Origin: Allopontixanthobacter confluentis
GTDB taxonomy: Bacteria > Pseudomonadota > Alphaproteobacteria > Sphingomonadales > Sphingomonadaceae
Reading direction: 5' to 3'
DNA length: 64,000 nt
Assembly: GCF_009827615.1 (NCBI RefSeq)
Contig: NZ_WTYU01000002.1
Coordinates: 186,001 to 250,000, forward strand
Numbering within the stretch: the first letter of the stretch is position 1; each line of letters begins with the position of its first letter. Of the stretch, positions 23,807 through 35,184 are shown in pieces. A program made the position numbers and the translations under genes. Below the pieces are notes generated by a model. It searched no databases. It saw nothing but the letters and a program-made list of their open reading frames with translations, and was not told the origin of the DNA.

Positions 23807-28009
<4,203 letters not shown>

Positions 28010-28262
28010 GGAGGTTTGGTGCCTCTTTCAGATTGGCCGGCACCGCAAAGGGCAACCGGCGGAAAATTCATACCACACGCTGGTTCGTGCCCTGATCGGC
28101 GGCCCTGAGGCCGGAACGCAAAAAACGCCGCAGCAAATGACCACTCCATCCAATAGTGGATGAAGGGTGGCTGCAGGCGTGTGCGTCGCGATCATGGATA
28201 CCGATGCTTCCTTTCGTGGCAGACCCCCGCGCAAGGGTCCGTCTTGCTCGAAGCAACCGGCA
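28010..28262 (-). promoter_or_regulatory. rpoBC 5' untranslated leader, about 250 nt
   Basis: Together with the promoter region to 28446 this is a stretch of more than 400 bases without a gene. The minus-strand leader runs from just after the promoter to the rpoB start. It contains a small hairpin CATCCA-CTAT-TGGATG (around 28145-28162) and a T6 tract in GCGGCGTTTTTTGCG. No known riboswitch was recognised. Its length suggests post-initiation control. Confidence 0.45.
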
Positions 28263-28269
28263 GGGGGCT

Positions 28270-28298
28270 CATATAGGTGTATGATCGCCGTGTGTCAA
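28270..28298 (-). promoter_or_regulatory. sigma-70 promoter of rpoBC
   Basis: On the minus strand TTGACA, 17-base spacer, TATATG. This is a near-consensus housekeeping promoter pointing at rpoB, consistent with rpoBC being transcribed independently of rplJL. Confidence 0.8.
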
Positions 28299-28373
28299 AC
28301 CTCCCCGCGCAGCACAAAACCCCCTTTCCAGCTGCCCCATCCATCGCAGAACGATAAGAGCAATATTCTTTTA

Positions 28374-28425
28374 CGATATTATCGATTGACAATAAGGCGG
28401 ATCGCACATATTGAATATCGATATT
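28374..28425 (+). promoter_or_regulatory. promoter with two operator-like palindromes for the small peptide/DUF2975/XRE operon
   Basis: TTGACA at 28386-28391 and TATTGA at 28409-28414, spacer 17. The palindrome CGATA-T-TATCG (28374-28384) abuts the -35 box. The palindrome AATATCGATATT (28414-28425) covers the end of the -10 box and the expected start. Both share a TATCG-type half site. Autoregulation by the XRE protein encoded in the operon is an inference. Confidence 0.6.
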
Positions 28426-28446
28426 TAGATTATTGGAGAACGACAA

Positions 28447-28569
28447 ATGACAAATGTACTGGGAAATACATTCGCTCTGGTGATGGCCATGCTGGTTTCG
28501 GCCGCGCTGCTGAGCCCGGCCGCTTCCGTACCAGCAGATGCGCCCACGCTGACTTACGAAATCGCCTGA
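28447..28569 (+). CDS. small hydrophobic peptide, first gene of the DUF2975/XRE operon
   Basis: 40-residue peptide MTNVLGNTFALVMAMLVSAA..., ending ...LTYEIA. It has one hydrophobic segment at about residues 8-28 followed by a Pro/Ala-rich tail, so it is either a single-pass membrane peptide or an exported peptide with a cleavable signal. TTGGAG lies about 10 bases before the ATG, and the promoter is immediately upstream. The DUF2975 gene starts 32 bases after the stop. I do not know the family. Confidence 0.6.
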   Translation: MTNVLGNTFALVMAMLVSAALLSPAASVPADAPTLTYEIA

Positions 28570-28601
28570 CCCACGATCGACCGGCAAGAAAGGGAATAGA
28601 C

Positions 28602-29129
28602 ATGACCCGCATATTCAATGACCCGCTGCTCAACATCGCACGATTTTTCATCGTTTTGGTGATGGCAATCTTCGTCGTCGCTCTGCTGGCGATCATCATC
28701 GCCCTACCTGCAATCGGTATGTATCACAGCCAGGTCATTGCCGCATTGGCAGAAGATGGCGCACCTGCCGCCGCGCTATGGGCGATTGTCGCCCTGATGC
28801 TGCTGGCTGCTGCTGTCATCTCCTTATGCTGGCTGTTCCTGCGGCATATGAAACGCATTATCGATACCGTCGCAGCGGGCGATCCGTTCGTGCCTGAAAA
28901 TGCCAACCGCCTGCGCGCCATGGGCTGGCTGGTGCTGATAATCTACCTTATCGGCATACCGCTGGGCGCGATTGCCATGTGGATGGCCTCTGTCACCGAA
29001 GGCGCTGACATCCGCTTTACCGGCGACTTGGGAGGTGGCGGAATTGTCCTGTGCCTGACGCTGTTCATCCTTGCCCGCGTCTTCCGCAAGGGCACTGAAA
29101 TGCGCGAAGAACTGGAAGGAACCATCTGA
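28602..29129 (+). CDS. DUF2975 domain-containing membrane protein
   Basis: 175-residue membrane protein with four predicted helices, near residues 13-38, 57-78, 104-125 and 143-162. The family segment RIIDTVAAGDPFVPENANRL, found between helices 2 and 3, marks DUF2975. ATG 28602 follows AAAGGGA. Its stop overlaps the start of the XRE regulator (TGATG), the common arrangement for this pair. The membrane protein probably senses or sequesters, and the regulator transduces; the signal is unknown. Confidence 0.85.
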   Translation: MTRIFNDPLLNIARFFIVLVMAIFVVALLAIIIALPAIGMYHSQVIAALAEDGAPAAALWAIVALMLLAAAVISLCWLFLRHMKRIIDTVAAGDPFVPENANRLRAMGWLVLIIYLIGIPLGAIAMWMASVTEGADIRFTGDLGGGGIVLCLTLFILARVFRKGTEMREELEGTI

Positions 29130-29335
29130 TGGCCATAACCGTGAAACTGGACGATCTGCTGCACGAACGCCGCATGACCCTGACCGAACTGGCCGAACGC
29201 GTGGGCCTGACGCTGGCCAATCTTTCCATTCTGAAAACCGGCAAGGCCAAGGCCATGCGGTTCTCGACGCTGGACGCCATTTGCAGGGAGCTAGGTTGCC
29301 AACCCGGTGATTTGCTGGGATATGAGCAGGCGTAG
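29129..29335 (+). CDS. XRE-family helix-turn-helix regulator (YozG-like)
   Basis: 68-residue single-domain Cro/CI-type DNA-binding protein. The helix-turn-helix spans about residues 16-40 (MTLTELAERVGLTLANLSIL), followed by FSTLDAICRELGCQPGDLL, the typical end of YozG-like regulators. The start overlaps the DUF2975 stop by one base, implying translational coupling. Palindromes in the promoter at 28374-28425 are its likely targets. Confidence 0.9.
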   Translation: MAITVKLDDLLHERRMTLTELAERVGLTLANLSILKTGKAKAMRFSTLDAICRELGCQPGDLLGYEQA

Positions 29336-29443
29336 TCCACACGGCAGGGTCGCGATCCTGCCGCCTGCATGGCTACACGGCAGGCCTTTGCCGAGGCATC
29401 ATCGCCCGCACAAGGCCGCCTTTCACAACAGAGGGAAACACTT

Positions 29444-29677
29444 ATGAAGAAATTTGCATTCGCCATTCTCCCGCTCGCCATGATGGCTGCAGCCTGTGAT
29501 GGCGCCAAGGAAGATCTCGGCGAAGAAATGGACGATGTCACCGAAGCGCAGGCAGAAGTGATGGATGAAAAATCCGACGTTCTCGACGCCCAGGCTGACC
29601 TCGCCACCGACCCGGCCGAAGAAGCCGCGCTGGAAGCCGAAGCGACCACGCTGGAAAATACAGCCGACGGCATCTGA
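29444..29677 (+). CDS. small acidic lipoprotein-like protein
   Basis: 77 residues: MKKFAFAILPLAMMAAAC gives a lipobox-like signal with Cys18, then a very acidic Ala/Glu/Asp-rich helix (EEMDDVTEAQAEVMDEKSDV). No catalytic motif. Start at 29444 follows GAGGGAAA; the upstream open frame lacks support. Similar in style to the small lipoprotein at 55788-56060. Function unknown. A terminator follows. Confidence 0.72.
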   Translation: MKKFAFAILPLAMMAAACDGAKEDLGEEMDDVTEAQAEVMDEKSDVLDAQADLATDPAEEAALEAEATTLENTADGI

Positions 29678-29711
29678 TTTTCCGTCAGTAGCCAGAATTT
29701 GTAGATTTTGA

Positions 29712-29743
29712 GGCCGGCCGGGAAAAACCCGTCCGGCCCTTTT
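29712..29743 (+). terminator. intrinsic terminator after the small lipoprotein gene
   Basis: GGCCGGCCGGG-AAAAA-CCCGTCCGGCC stem of 11 bp with one mismatch, followed by C and TTTT. Confidence 0.75.
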
Positions 29744-29876
29744 CATGTTGTGGCCTGCCTGGTCGAGCTCCGGCCAACCAGGCTTCATGAGGTCGCCAAC
29801 TTTCGATAGCGCTAATTTCTCTTGGTTTTGCAGCCCCTTGCGCTATTCGATAGCGCGAATGCTTTGGGGAAACTGC

Positions 29877-30584
29877 ATGAGATTCTGGGGCGGCCTGAAA
29901 TATACCTACCGCGAAAGTTGGGCGTTCCTGTGGGCCTGCCCACTGCTGGCGCTGATCCCGGTTTTGGCGGAATTTGCCCAGCATGCCGCCGAAATGCACC
30001 TTGGGATGTATGCCAGCCTCGAAGCGGCGCAGGCGGCCGAAGATGATCCGCTGCGGATGGCTTTCGGCTTCATCAAGACCTTCGCTCTGTCATTGCCGGG
30101 CTATTGGGTCATTCGATATCTGGCGGGAAACCGGGATACACAGGCAGCGCGTAGTTTCGATCGCCGGTCAGTCACGCTTTATGCCGTGGTCATGCTGTTC
30201 AATAGCGCGCTGGTCGCCATTCAACTTTTCGTTCTGCCGCGATCAGGCGCTGCGCTGATTGCGGGAATGGTGGGTGGTTTGCTCATAACGCCGCTGTTGC
30301 TGCGCTGGTTCGTGGCCGCGCCTTTGGGCATATTCATCAGTCCTGCGGCATCGGCCAGGGTGATGCTGCCGCAAGTGCCTTTTGCTATTGCCTTCTCTCT
30401 CGCCGTGATGCTGCCGCTGATGGTGCCCCATTACGCGCTGGGCGCGGCGGCAATCTTCGCGCCAGCTTATGTGCTGAAGTGGGCCATTCTCATCGCCGAT
30501 TCGCTGCTCGTCGGCTGGATGGCGGCGGCTATGATGGCGGGCAGCTGGGCCCTCGCCACCCGCAAGATGCCGATCACTGCTTGA
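29877..30584 (+). CDS. hypothetical multi-pass membrane protein
   Basis: 235 residues from ATG 29877, which follows GGGGA; the open frame begins at 29745 but reads non-protein-like. It starts MRFWGGLKYTYRESWAFLW and has about five or six hydrophobic helices, with an EMHLGMYASLEAAQAAEDD loop between the first two. I do not recognise a named family. The next gene downstream is rplJ, an unusual neighbour for it. Confidence 0.72.
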   Translation: MRFWGGLKYTYRESWAFLWACPLLALIPVLAEFAQHAAEMHLGMYASLEAAQAAEDDPLRMAFGFIKTFALSLPGYWVIRYLAGNRDTQAARSFDRRSVTLYAVVMLFNSALVAIQLFVLPRSGAALIAGMVGGLLITPLLLRWFVAAPLGIFISPAASARVMLPQVPFAIAFSLAVMLPLMVPHYALGAAAIFAPAYVLKWAILIADSLLVGWMAAAMMAGSWALATRKMPITA

Positions 30585-30889
30585 CATATGGCGGCGCGTG
30601 ACGCAGATGCCGCCCCGTTCACTAGGCCGACGGGTCTAGTGGACATCCGTCCGAGACAGCCGGTGCAGGCAATTTGGCCTGCTTAATTTCCAGCCTAGAC
30701 GGGGACAGAGATTTTTCGCAGCACAGCAATGTGCTTGCAATCGTGCCACTCCCATGATGGATCTGGCGCACCTCCTTCCCCCTCAACGGACCCGCCCACG
30801 CCGATATATCGGCATGGACAAACGTAGCCGGTCGTGTGGCCCTTTGCCCTGTTGGTAAAAGGCTGGCGACCAATTTGAAGGAGTAAGGC
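30585..30889 (+). promoter_or_regulatory. rplJ leader, candidate L10 autoregulatory RNA
   Basis: 305 bases without a gene. At 30647-30702 CCGTC and GACGG close a structure holding the hairpin GCAGGC-AATTTG-GCCTGC (30665-30682), with GAGACAGCCGGT and TTAATTTCCAGCCTA as internal loops. This is the layout I associate with alphaproteobacterial L10 leaders that bind the L10(L12) complex. Further on is the palindrome GCCGATATATCGGC (30800-30813). TTGACA at 30581-30586, overlapping the preceding stop, might be a -35 box, but no good -10 is evident. The ribosome site GAAGGAG precedes the rplJ ATG. Confidence 0.5.
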
Positions 30890-31405
30890 ATGGATCGTTC
30901 GCAAAAAGCCGACGCGGTTGCAGCCCTAAGCTCGACCTTTGCAGAGAGCGGCGTCGTGGTTATCACGCGCAATCTCGGCCTGACGGTGGCACAGTCCACC
31001 GATCTGCGTGCAAAGATGCGGGACGCAGGCGCATCCTATAAGGTTGCGAAGAACCGTCTTGCCAGACTCGCCCTGAAAGACACGGATTACGAAGCCCTTG
31101 GTGACATGCTCACCGGGCCGACTGCTCTGGCTACATCGACCGATCCGGTTGCTGCTGCCAAGGCTGCCGTGGAATTCGCCAAGACGAACGACAAGCTCGA
31201 AATCGTCGGCGGATCAATGGGCGGGCAGCTGCTCGACGAAGCTGGCGTCAAGGCTCTTGCCTCGATGCCTTCGCTCGACGAATTGCGTGGCAGGCTGGTG
31301 GGTCTCGTTAATGCCCCTGCGACGAAAATCGCACAGGTCGTCAACGCCCCCGCTGCAAAGCTCGCTCGCGTCTTCGGTGCCTACAGCACCAAAGAAGCAG
31401 CGTAA
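30890..31405 (+). CDS. rplJ: 50S ribosomal protein L10
   Basis: Base of the ribosomal stalk, holding L7/L12 dimers and recruiting translation GTPases. 171 residues. Begins MDRSQKADAVAALSSTFAES and contains YKVAKNRLARLALKD and LTGPTALATSTDPVAAAK; the C-terminal helix KLARVFGAYSTKEAA would bind L7/L12. First gene of an rplJ-rplL pair. rplK-rplA are not upstream and rpoBC are not downstream, unlike the usual order. Confidence 0.97.
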   Translation: MDRSQKADAVAALSSTFAESGVVVITRNLGLTVAQSTDLRAKMRDAGASYKVAKNRLARLALKDTDYEALGDMLTGPTALATSTDPVAAAKAAVEFAKTNDKLEIVGGSMGGQLLDEAGVKALASMPSLDELRGRLVGLVNAPATKIAQVVNAPAAKLARVFGAYSTKEAA

Positions 31406-31483
31406 GCGGTTTTTCATCGAATCTATCTGGCACCGGAACGCCGTTCCGGCCGGACCAAGTCATTTAATGTGGAGTTATAAATC

Positions 31484-31852
31484 ATGGCCGATATCGCCAA
31501 GCTCGTAGAAGAACTTTCGAAGCTGACCGTCCTTGAAGCAGCTGAACTTGCCAAGGCACTTGAAGAAGAGTGGGGCGTTAGCGCCGCTGCTGCTGTTGCT
31601 GTAGCCGGCCCTGCCGCTGCTGCAGAAGCTGTCGAAGAGAAGGACGAATTCGACGTCATTCTCACCGGCGACGGTGGCAAGAAGATTCAGGTGATCAAGG
31701 AAGTCCGTGCCATCACCGGTCTCGGTCTGACTGAAGCCAAGGCTCTCGTCGAAGGCGCGCCTAAGGCCGTCAAGGAAGGCGTGAACAAGGCTGAAGCTGA
31801 AGAAGTCAAAGCGAAGATCGAAGCTGCCGGTGGCACCGTCGAACTGAAGTAA
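31484..31852 (+). CDS. rplL: 50S ribosomal protein L7/L12
   Basis: Mobile stalk protein that stimulates elongation-factor GTPases. 122 residues. It has an N-terminal dimerisation helix region ([20 protein letters not shown]), an Ala-rich hinge at about residues 37-52 and a globular C-terminal domain with [20 protein letters not shown], then [13 protein letters not shown]. 78 bases after rplJ. A strong terminator follows, so rpoB is not co-transcribed. Confidence 0.98.
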   Translation: MADIAKLVEELSKLTVLEAAELAKALEEEWGVSAAAAVAVAGPAAAAEAVEEKDEFDVILTGDGGKKIQVIKEVRAITGLGLTEAKALVEGAPKAVKEGVNKAEAEEVKAKIEAAGGTVELK

Positions 31853-31897
31853 GCTTCAAAAAGTTTTGCGAATGTCTTGAAGCATTCGCAGATGGGA

Positions 31898-31930
31898 GGG
31901 CGGTACCGCAAGGTGCCGCCCTTTTCTTTT
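31898..31930 (+). terminator. intrinsic terminator after rplL
   Basis: GGGCGGTACC-GCAA-GGTGCCGCCC stem of 10 bp with one G-U pair, then TTTTCTTTT. A smaller hairpin GCGAATG...CATTCGC lies just before it at about 31868-31889. Confidence 0.88.
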
Positions 31931-31996
31931 GCCAGTAACTGGGCCTTTAACAACTCTGGCAGCTGCCTCGGTAGCGCCAATCTGCAACAGGGTGCT

Positions 31997-33343
31997 TCAG
32001 GCTTTCTTGGGGAAGTCCCGCTTCATGCAGACCGCCGCGCGCCAGTAACAGAAAATGGCCAGAGGCGTGACGCAGGCCACGATCAGCAAGGCATAGCGCA
32101 GCGATTCGTTGCCATAACGCGGCACCAGCAGGTCAGACAGCACGCCAACCATCGTTGGCCCAAGGCCAAGGCCGATGAGGTTGATCGCCAGCAAAGTAAT
32201 CGCCGCCCAGACCGACCGCAGCTTCACCGGTGCCAGCGTCTGGATCAGCGAGAATGTTGGCCCCAGATAGCTGGACTGCAGCAGCGCGGCGAAGAAATAG
32301 ACACCCACCGCAACCGGCGCGCTTTGGGCCAGATAAAACCAGATCAGGAATGGCAGCGCGGCCAGTTTCAGGCCTGCCACCATCAGCGGCTGCGCGTGCA
32401 TTCCGTGCTTTTCTGCCAGCCGGTTGGCCAGCCACCCGCCGCCCAGCCCGCTCATCACCCCGGCAACCGCCAAGAGCGGCGCGACGATATTGCCCACCTG
32501 CAACGTGTTGAGTTCAAAAATGCGGATCAGATAGGCCGGGGTCCAGCCGGTGAGCGCGTAACCAATCATCGAAGTCAGCGTTACCGCCGCCACCAGCCAC
32601 ACTGCTGAGCGATTGGCAAAAATGGTGCGGAAACCGTCCTTGATGGATGGCTGGCCTTCATCGGTTGCAGCGCCCGGTTCGGCCCGCCGCATAGGTTCTG
32701 TGGCGAACATTTTGACAATCACGGCCAGCGCCACGCCCGGCAGGCCAATGGCGATAAAGGCTACGCGCCAGTCGAAATAATAGGTCAGATTGCCGCCGAA
32801 CATCTGCCCGGCAGCAGCGCCCAGGGTGACCCCAAGCGCGTAAATGGACAGGGCCAGCGCCCGTTTGTTGGCCGGATACAGATCTGCGATGATGGAATGG
32901 CTGGGCGGGCTTGACCCTGCCTCACCCACACCCACACCGATGCGGGCGGCCAGCAAATGGCCGAAATTCTGCGCCAGACCGCAGGCCGCGGTCATCGCGC
33001 TCCAGATCGCCAGCGAAATGGAGATGATGTTGACGCGGTTCATCCTGTCCGCCAGCGCGGCCACCGGAATGCCAAGCGTGGCGTAGAAAATGGCAAAGGC
33101 AAAGCCGGACAAAAGGCCCAGCTGCGTATCACTGAGCAGGAGGTCTGCCTTGATGTCTTCCAGCAGAATGGCCAGAATTTGCCGGTCCATATAGCTGAAG
33201 AAATAGGTGACAGTCAGCAGCAGCAGCGTAATTTTGCGCGCTTTCGCACTGACCTCAGGTGATTGGGATACAGCGCCCGGTGCAGCCCCGGTCGCGCCTG
33301 CGCCAGCCGCTATCGCTGCGCTATCTGCCATGGGTTGAACCAT
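31997..33343 (-). CDS. MFS transporter, spinster-like
   Basis: Twelve-helix major facilitator transporter, 448 residues, after a roughly 35-residue Ala-rich N-terminus. The first helix ends TYFFSYMDRQILAILLEDIK, and the loop motif after helix 2 is GIPVAALADRMNR. GVGVGEAGSSPPSHSIIADL in helix 5 is typical of spinster-type MFS proteins, which carry organic acids, lipids or drugs. Substrate unknown. ATG 33331 is an alternative start. Convergent with rplL, divergent from the hydrolase. Confidence 0.85.
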   Translation of the reverse strand: MVQPMADSAAIAAGAGATGAAPGAVSQSPEVSAKARKITLLLLTVTYFFSYMDRQILAILLEDIKADLLLSDTQLGLLSGFAFAIFYATLGIPVAALADRMNRVNIISISLAIWSAMTAACGLAQNFGHLLAARIGVGVGEAGSSPPSHSIIADLYPANKRALALSIYALGVTLGAAAGQMFGGNLTYYFDWRVAFIAIGLPGVALAVIVKMFATEPMRRAEPGAATDEGQPSIKDGFRTIFANRSAVWLVAAVTLTSMIGYALTGWTPAYLIRIFELNTLQVGNIVAPLLAVAGVMSGLGGGWLANRLAEKHGMHAQPLMVAGLKLAALPFLIWFYLAQSAPVAVGVYFFAALLQSSYLGPTFSLIQTLAPVKLRSVWAAITLLAINLIGLGLGPTMVGVLSDLLVPRYGNESLRYALLIVACVTPLAIFCYWRAAVCMKRDFPKKA

Positions 33344-33498
33344 CCGGCATGTCTGCTGATTGCGCTGTCATCTCTTCTGTCTCCCCGGCCAACAGGTGGC
33401 ATGTTCGCCCGGCGGTGTCCACATTGAACGGCTGCGGCTTTTGTTTTGCGCCAACATCCCATATGCTTATACCGGCAGGCCTCGTAACCGGAGCGGAC

Positions 33499-34494
33499 AT
33501 GATGCTGTTATTGACCACACTGCTTGCGGCAGCGCATCCGCTGCCAGCCACCACTGCGCCCTCCACCACCACCGTCGCCACCGCCAGCGTTACTGCAATC
33601 GAGACGCAGGGACCGCAAGGCGCGCTTTCAGGCACGCTTGTCCGACCGGAGAAGTCTGATGCGCCGGTGGTTCTGATCATTCCGGGGTCGGGGCCGACTG
33701 ACCGGGACGGCAACAACCCGCTGGGCGTAACGGCATCAACCTACCGGCTGATTGCCGAAGGGTTGGCGCAGCAGGGCATTGCTAGTGTGCGGATCGACAA
33801 GCGCGGCATGTTCGGCAGTGCGGCGGCGGCCGACGCCAATGCGGTTACGATAGACGCCTATGCCGATGATACGCAGTCATGGGTCGATGCCATCCGGCAG
33901 GAAACCGGCCAGCCATGTGTCTGGCTGTTGGGCCATAGCGAAGGCGGGCTGGTGGCGCTGGCCAGTGCAGCACGGCAGGCAGACGATATTTGCGGGTTGA
34001 TACTGGCTGCAACACCGGGCCGCCCCGTGGGCGATGTGATGAAAGCGCAATTGCGCGACAATCCGGCAAACGCGCCGCTGCTGGATAGTGCCACAGACAT
34101 TATCGACACGCTGGCACGCGGCAACACCGTTGCTGCGGGCGACATACCTGCACCGCTTGCCGGCCTGTTTGCGCCAGCGGTACAAGGCTTCCTCGTCAGC
34201 CTGTTTTCCTACGATCCGGCCCAGCTAGCGGCATCTGTTGACCGGCCAATTCTCATTCTGCAGGGCGCGCGCGATCTGCAAGTGACACTGGCTGATGCCG
34301 ATGCGCTGGCCGCAGCGCAGCCTGCCAGCGCGCATTTCACCCGCATCACGCTGGCCGATACCAACCATGTCCTGAAATCCGTGACCGAGGATGGCATGGG
34401 CCCTAATTTCGCGACTTACGCCAATCCGGACCTGCCATTGGCGCCGGGAGTAATTTCTTCCATTGCCGAATTTATCGGGGCCAACAGCCGCTGA
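33499..34494 (+). CDS. exported alpha/beta hydrolase
   Basis: 331 residues from ATG 33499, preceded by GGAG; the open frame begins at 33259 but overlaps the MFS gene. The N-terminus MMLLLTTLLAAAHPLPA looks like a signal peptide. The alpha/beta hydrolase core shows LIIPGSGPTDRDGNNP (oxyanion region), the nucleophile elbow LLGHSEGG with Ser, and late strands ILILQGARDLQV and a catalytic His in LADTNHVLK. These are features of the S9-like/YfhR-type esterase-peptidases. Substrate unknown. Confidence 0.82.
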   Translation: MMLLLTTLLAAAHPLPATTAPSTTTVATASVTAIETQGPQGALSGTLVRPEKSDAPVVLIIPGSGPTDRDGNNPLGVTASTYRLIAEGLAQQGIASVRIDKRGMFGSAAAADANAVTIDAYADDTQSWVDAIRQETGQPCVWLLGHSEGGLVALASAARQADDICGLILAATPGRPVGDVMKAQLRDNPANAPLLDSATDIIDTLARGNTVAAGDIPAPLAGLFAPAVQGFLVSLFSYDPAQLAASVDRPILILQGARDLQVTLADADALAAAQPASAHFTRITLADTNHVLKSVTEDGMGPNFATYANPDLPLAPGVISSIAEFIGANSR

Positions 34495-34517
34495 ACAAAC
34501 CGGCCATCATGGCCGCG

Positions 34518-35063
34518 TTACATCGCCAGATTCAGACGCACGCCCATCATGTCGATACCCGGGTTTTGCTGCGAATTGAAAATCTGCGCGTGGCTGATGT
34601 GAACCCAGCTGGCTTCCACAGAAACGCGCTCCGAAACGCGCGCGCCAATCGCGATCTCGGGTTCAAACAGCACTCTGCTGCCAAGGTCGGTGCGCCTGCC
34701 GGTGGCAGGGTCAAACCGGCTTGATGGGCCGTCATGCACGATGATCCCGATGCCGGGGCGCAGATAGACCGGCCCCTTGCCCACTTTCCAGCTCAGGCCG
34801 CCGCCCACAAAACTGGTGTCGCCAGCGGTGTTGATGGAAGCAAGCATGTAAGGCTGCGGCTTACCCAGAAATGACAGGCCTTCTGCTGGCGCGAAACGGT
34901 AGCCCAGTTCCACATCGGCGCCGCTTTCATTCACGGCAAAGGTCAGCGGTGTTTCCACCTCATGCACATAGACCCCGGCAAATACTTCCTGCGCCGCGGC
35001 AGGCGAAGCAATGAACATGGCAGGGGCAGCAACCAGCAGGCTGGCGAGAATGGGCAGTTTCAC
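34518..35063 (-). CDS. PagL-like acyloxyacyl hydrolase / lipid A 3-O-deacylase
   Basis: Outer-membrane beta-barrel of the PagL family, 181 residues from a GTG at 35063 (VKLPILASLLVAAPAMF) that gives a signal peptide ending SPAAAQ. The likely ribosome site is CCGGAG; the longer frame to 35327 reads as non-coding. The C-terminus carries the family signature WVHISHAQIFNSQQNPGID with the His-x-Ser catalytic pair and ends in the barrel strand GVRLNLAM. The family removes the 3-O acyl chain from lipid A; the third catalytic acid would be the Asp in NPGID (Glu in characterised PagL as I recall it). Confidence 0.75.
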   Translation of the reverse strand: MKLPILASLLVAAPAMFIASPAAAQEVFAGVYVHEVETPLTFAVNESGADVELGYRFAPAEGLSFLGKPQPYMLASINTAGDTSFVGGGLSWKVGKGPVYLRPGIGIIVHDGPSSRFDPATGRRTDLGSRVLFEPEIAIGARVSERVSVEASWVHISHAQIFNSQQNPGIDMMGVRLNLAM

Positions 35064-35184
35064 TATGGGGCAACTCCGGCAAGGTACACAATTGCCACAC
35101 CTTTTATCCCCCTGTGCTTTCCCTAGGCTGAAGGGTGTTATGCCCCCGCCTATGCCCCGGCGCCGCCATAGATGGGCAAGGATC

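Noticed and set aside
30800-30813. Perfect palindrome GCCGATATATCGGC as a specific operator
   Set aside because: It lies within the rplJ leader, and one isolated 14-bp palindrome without a known matching regulator is not enough for an operator call.
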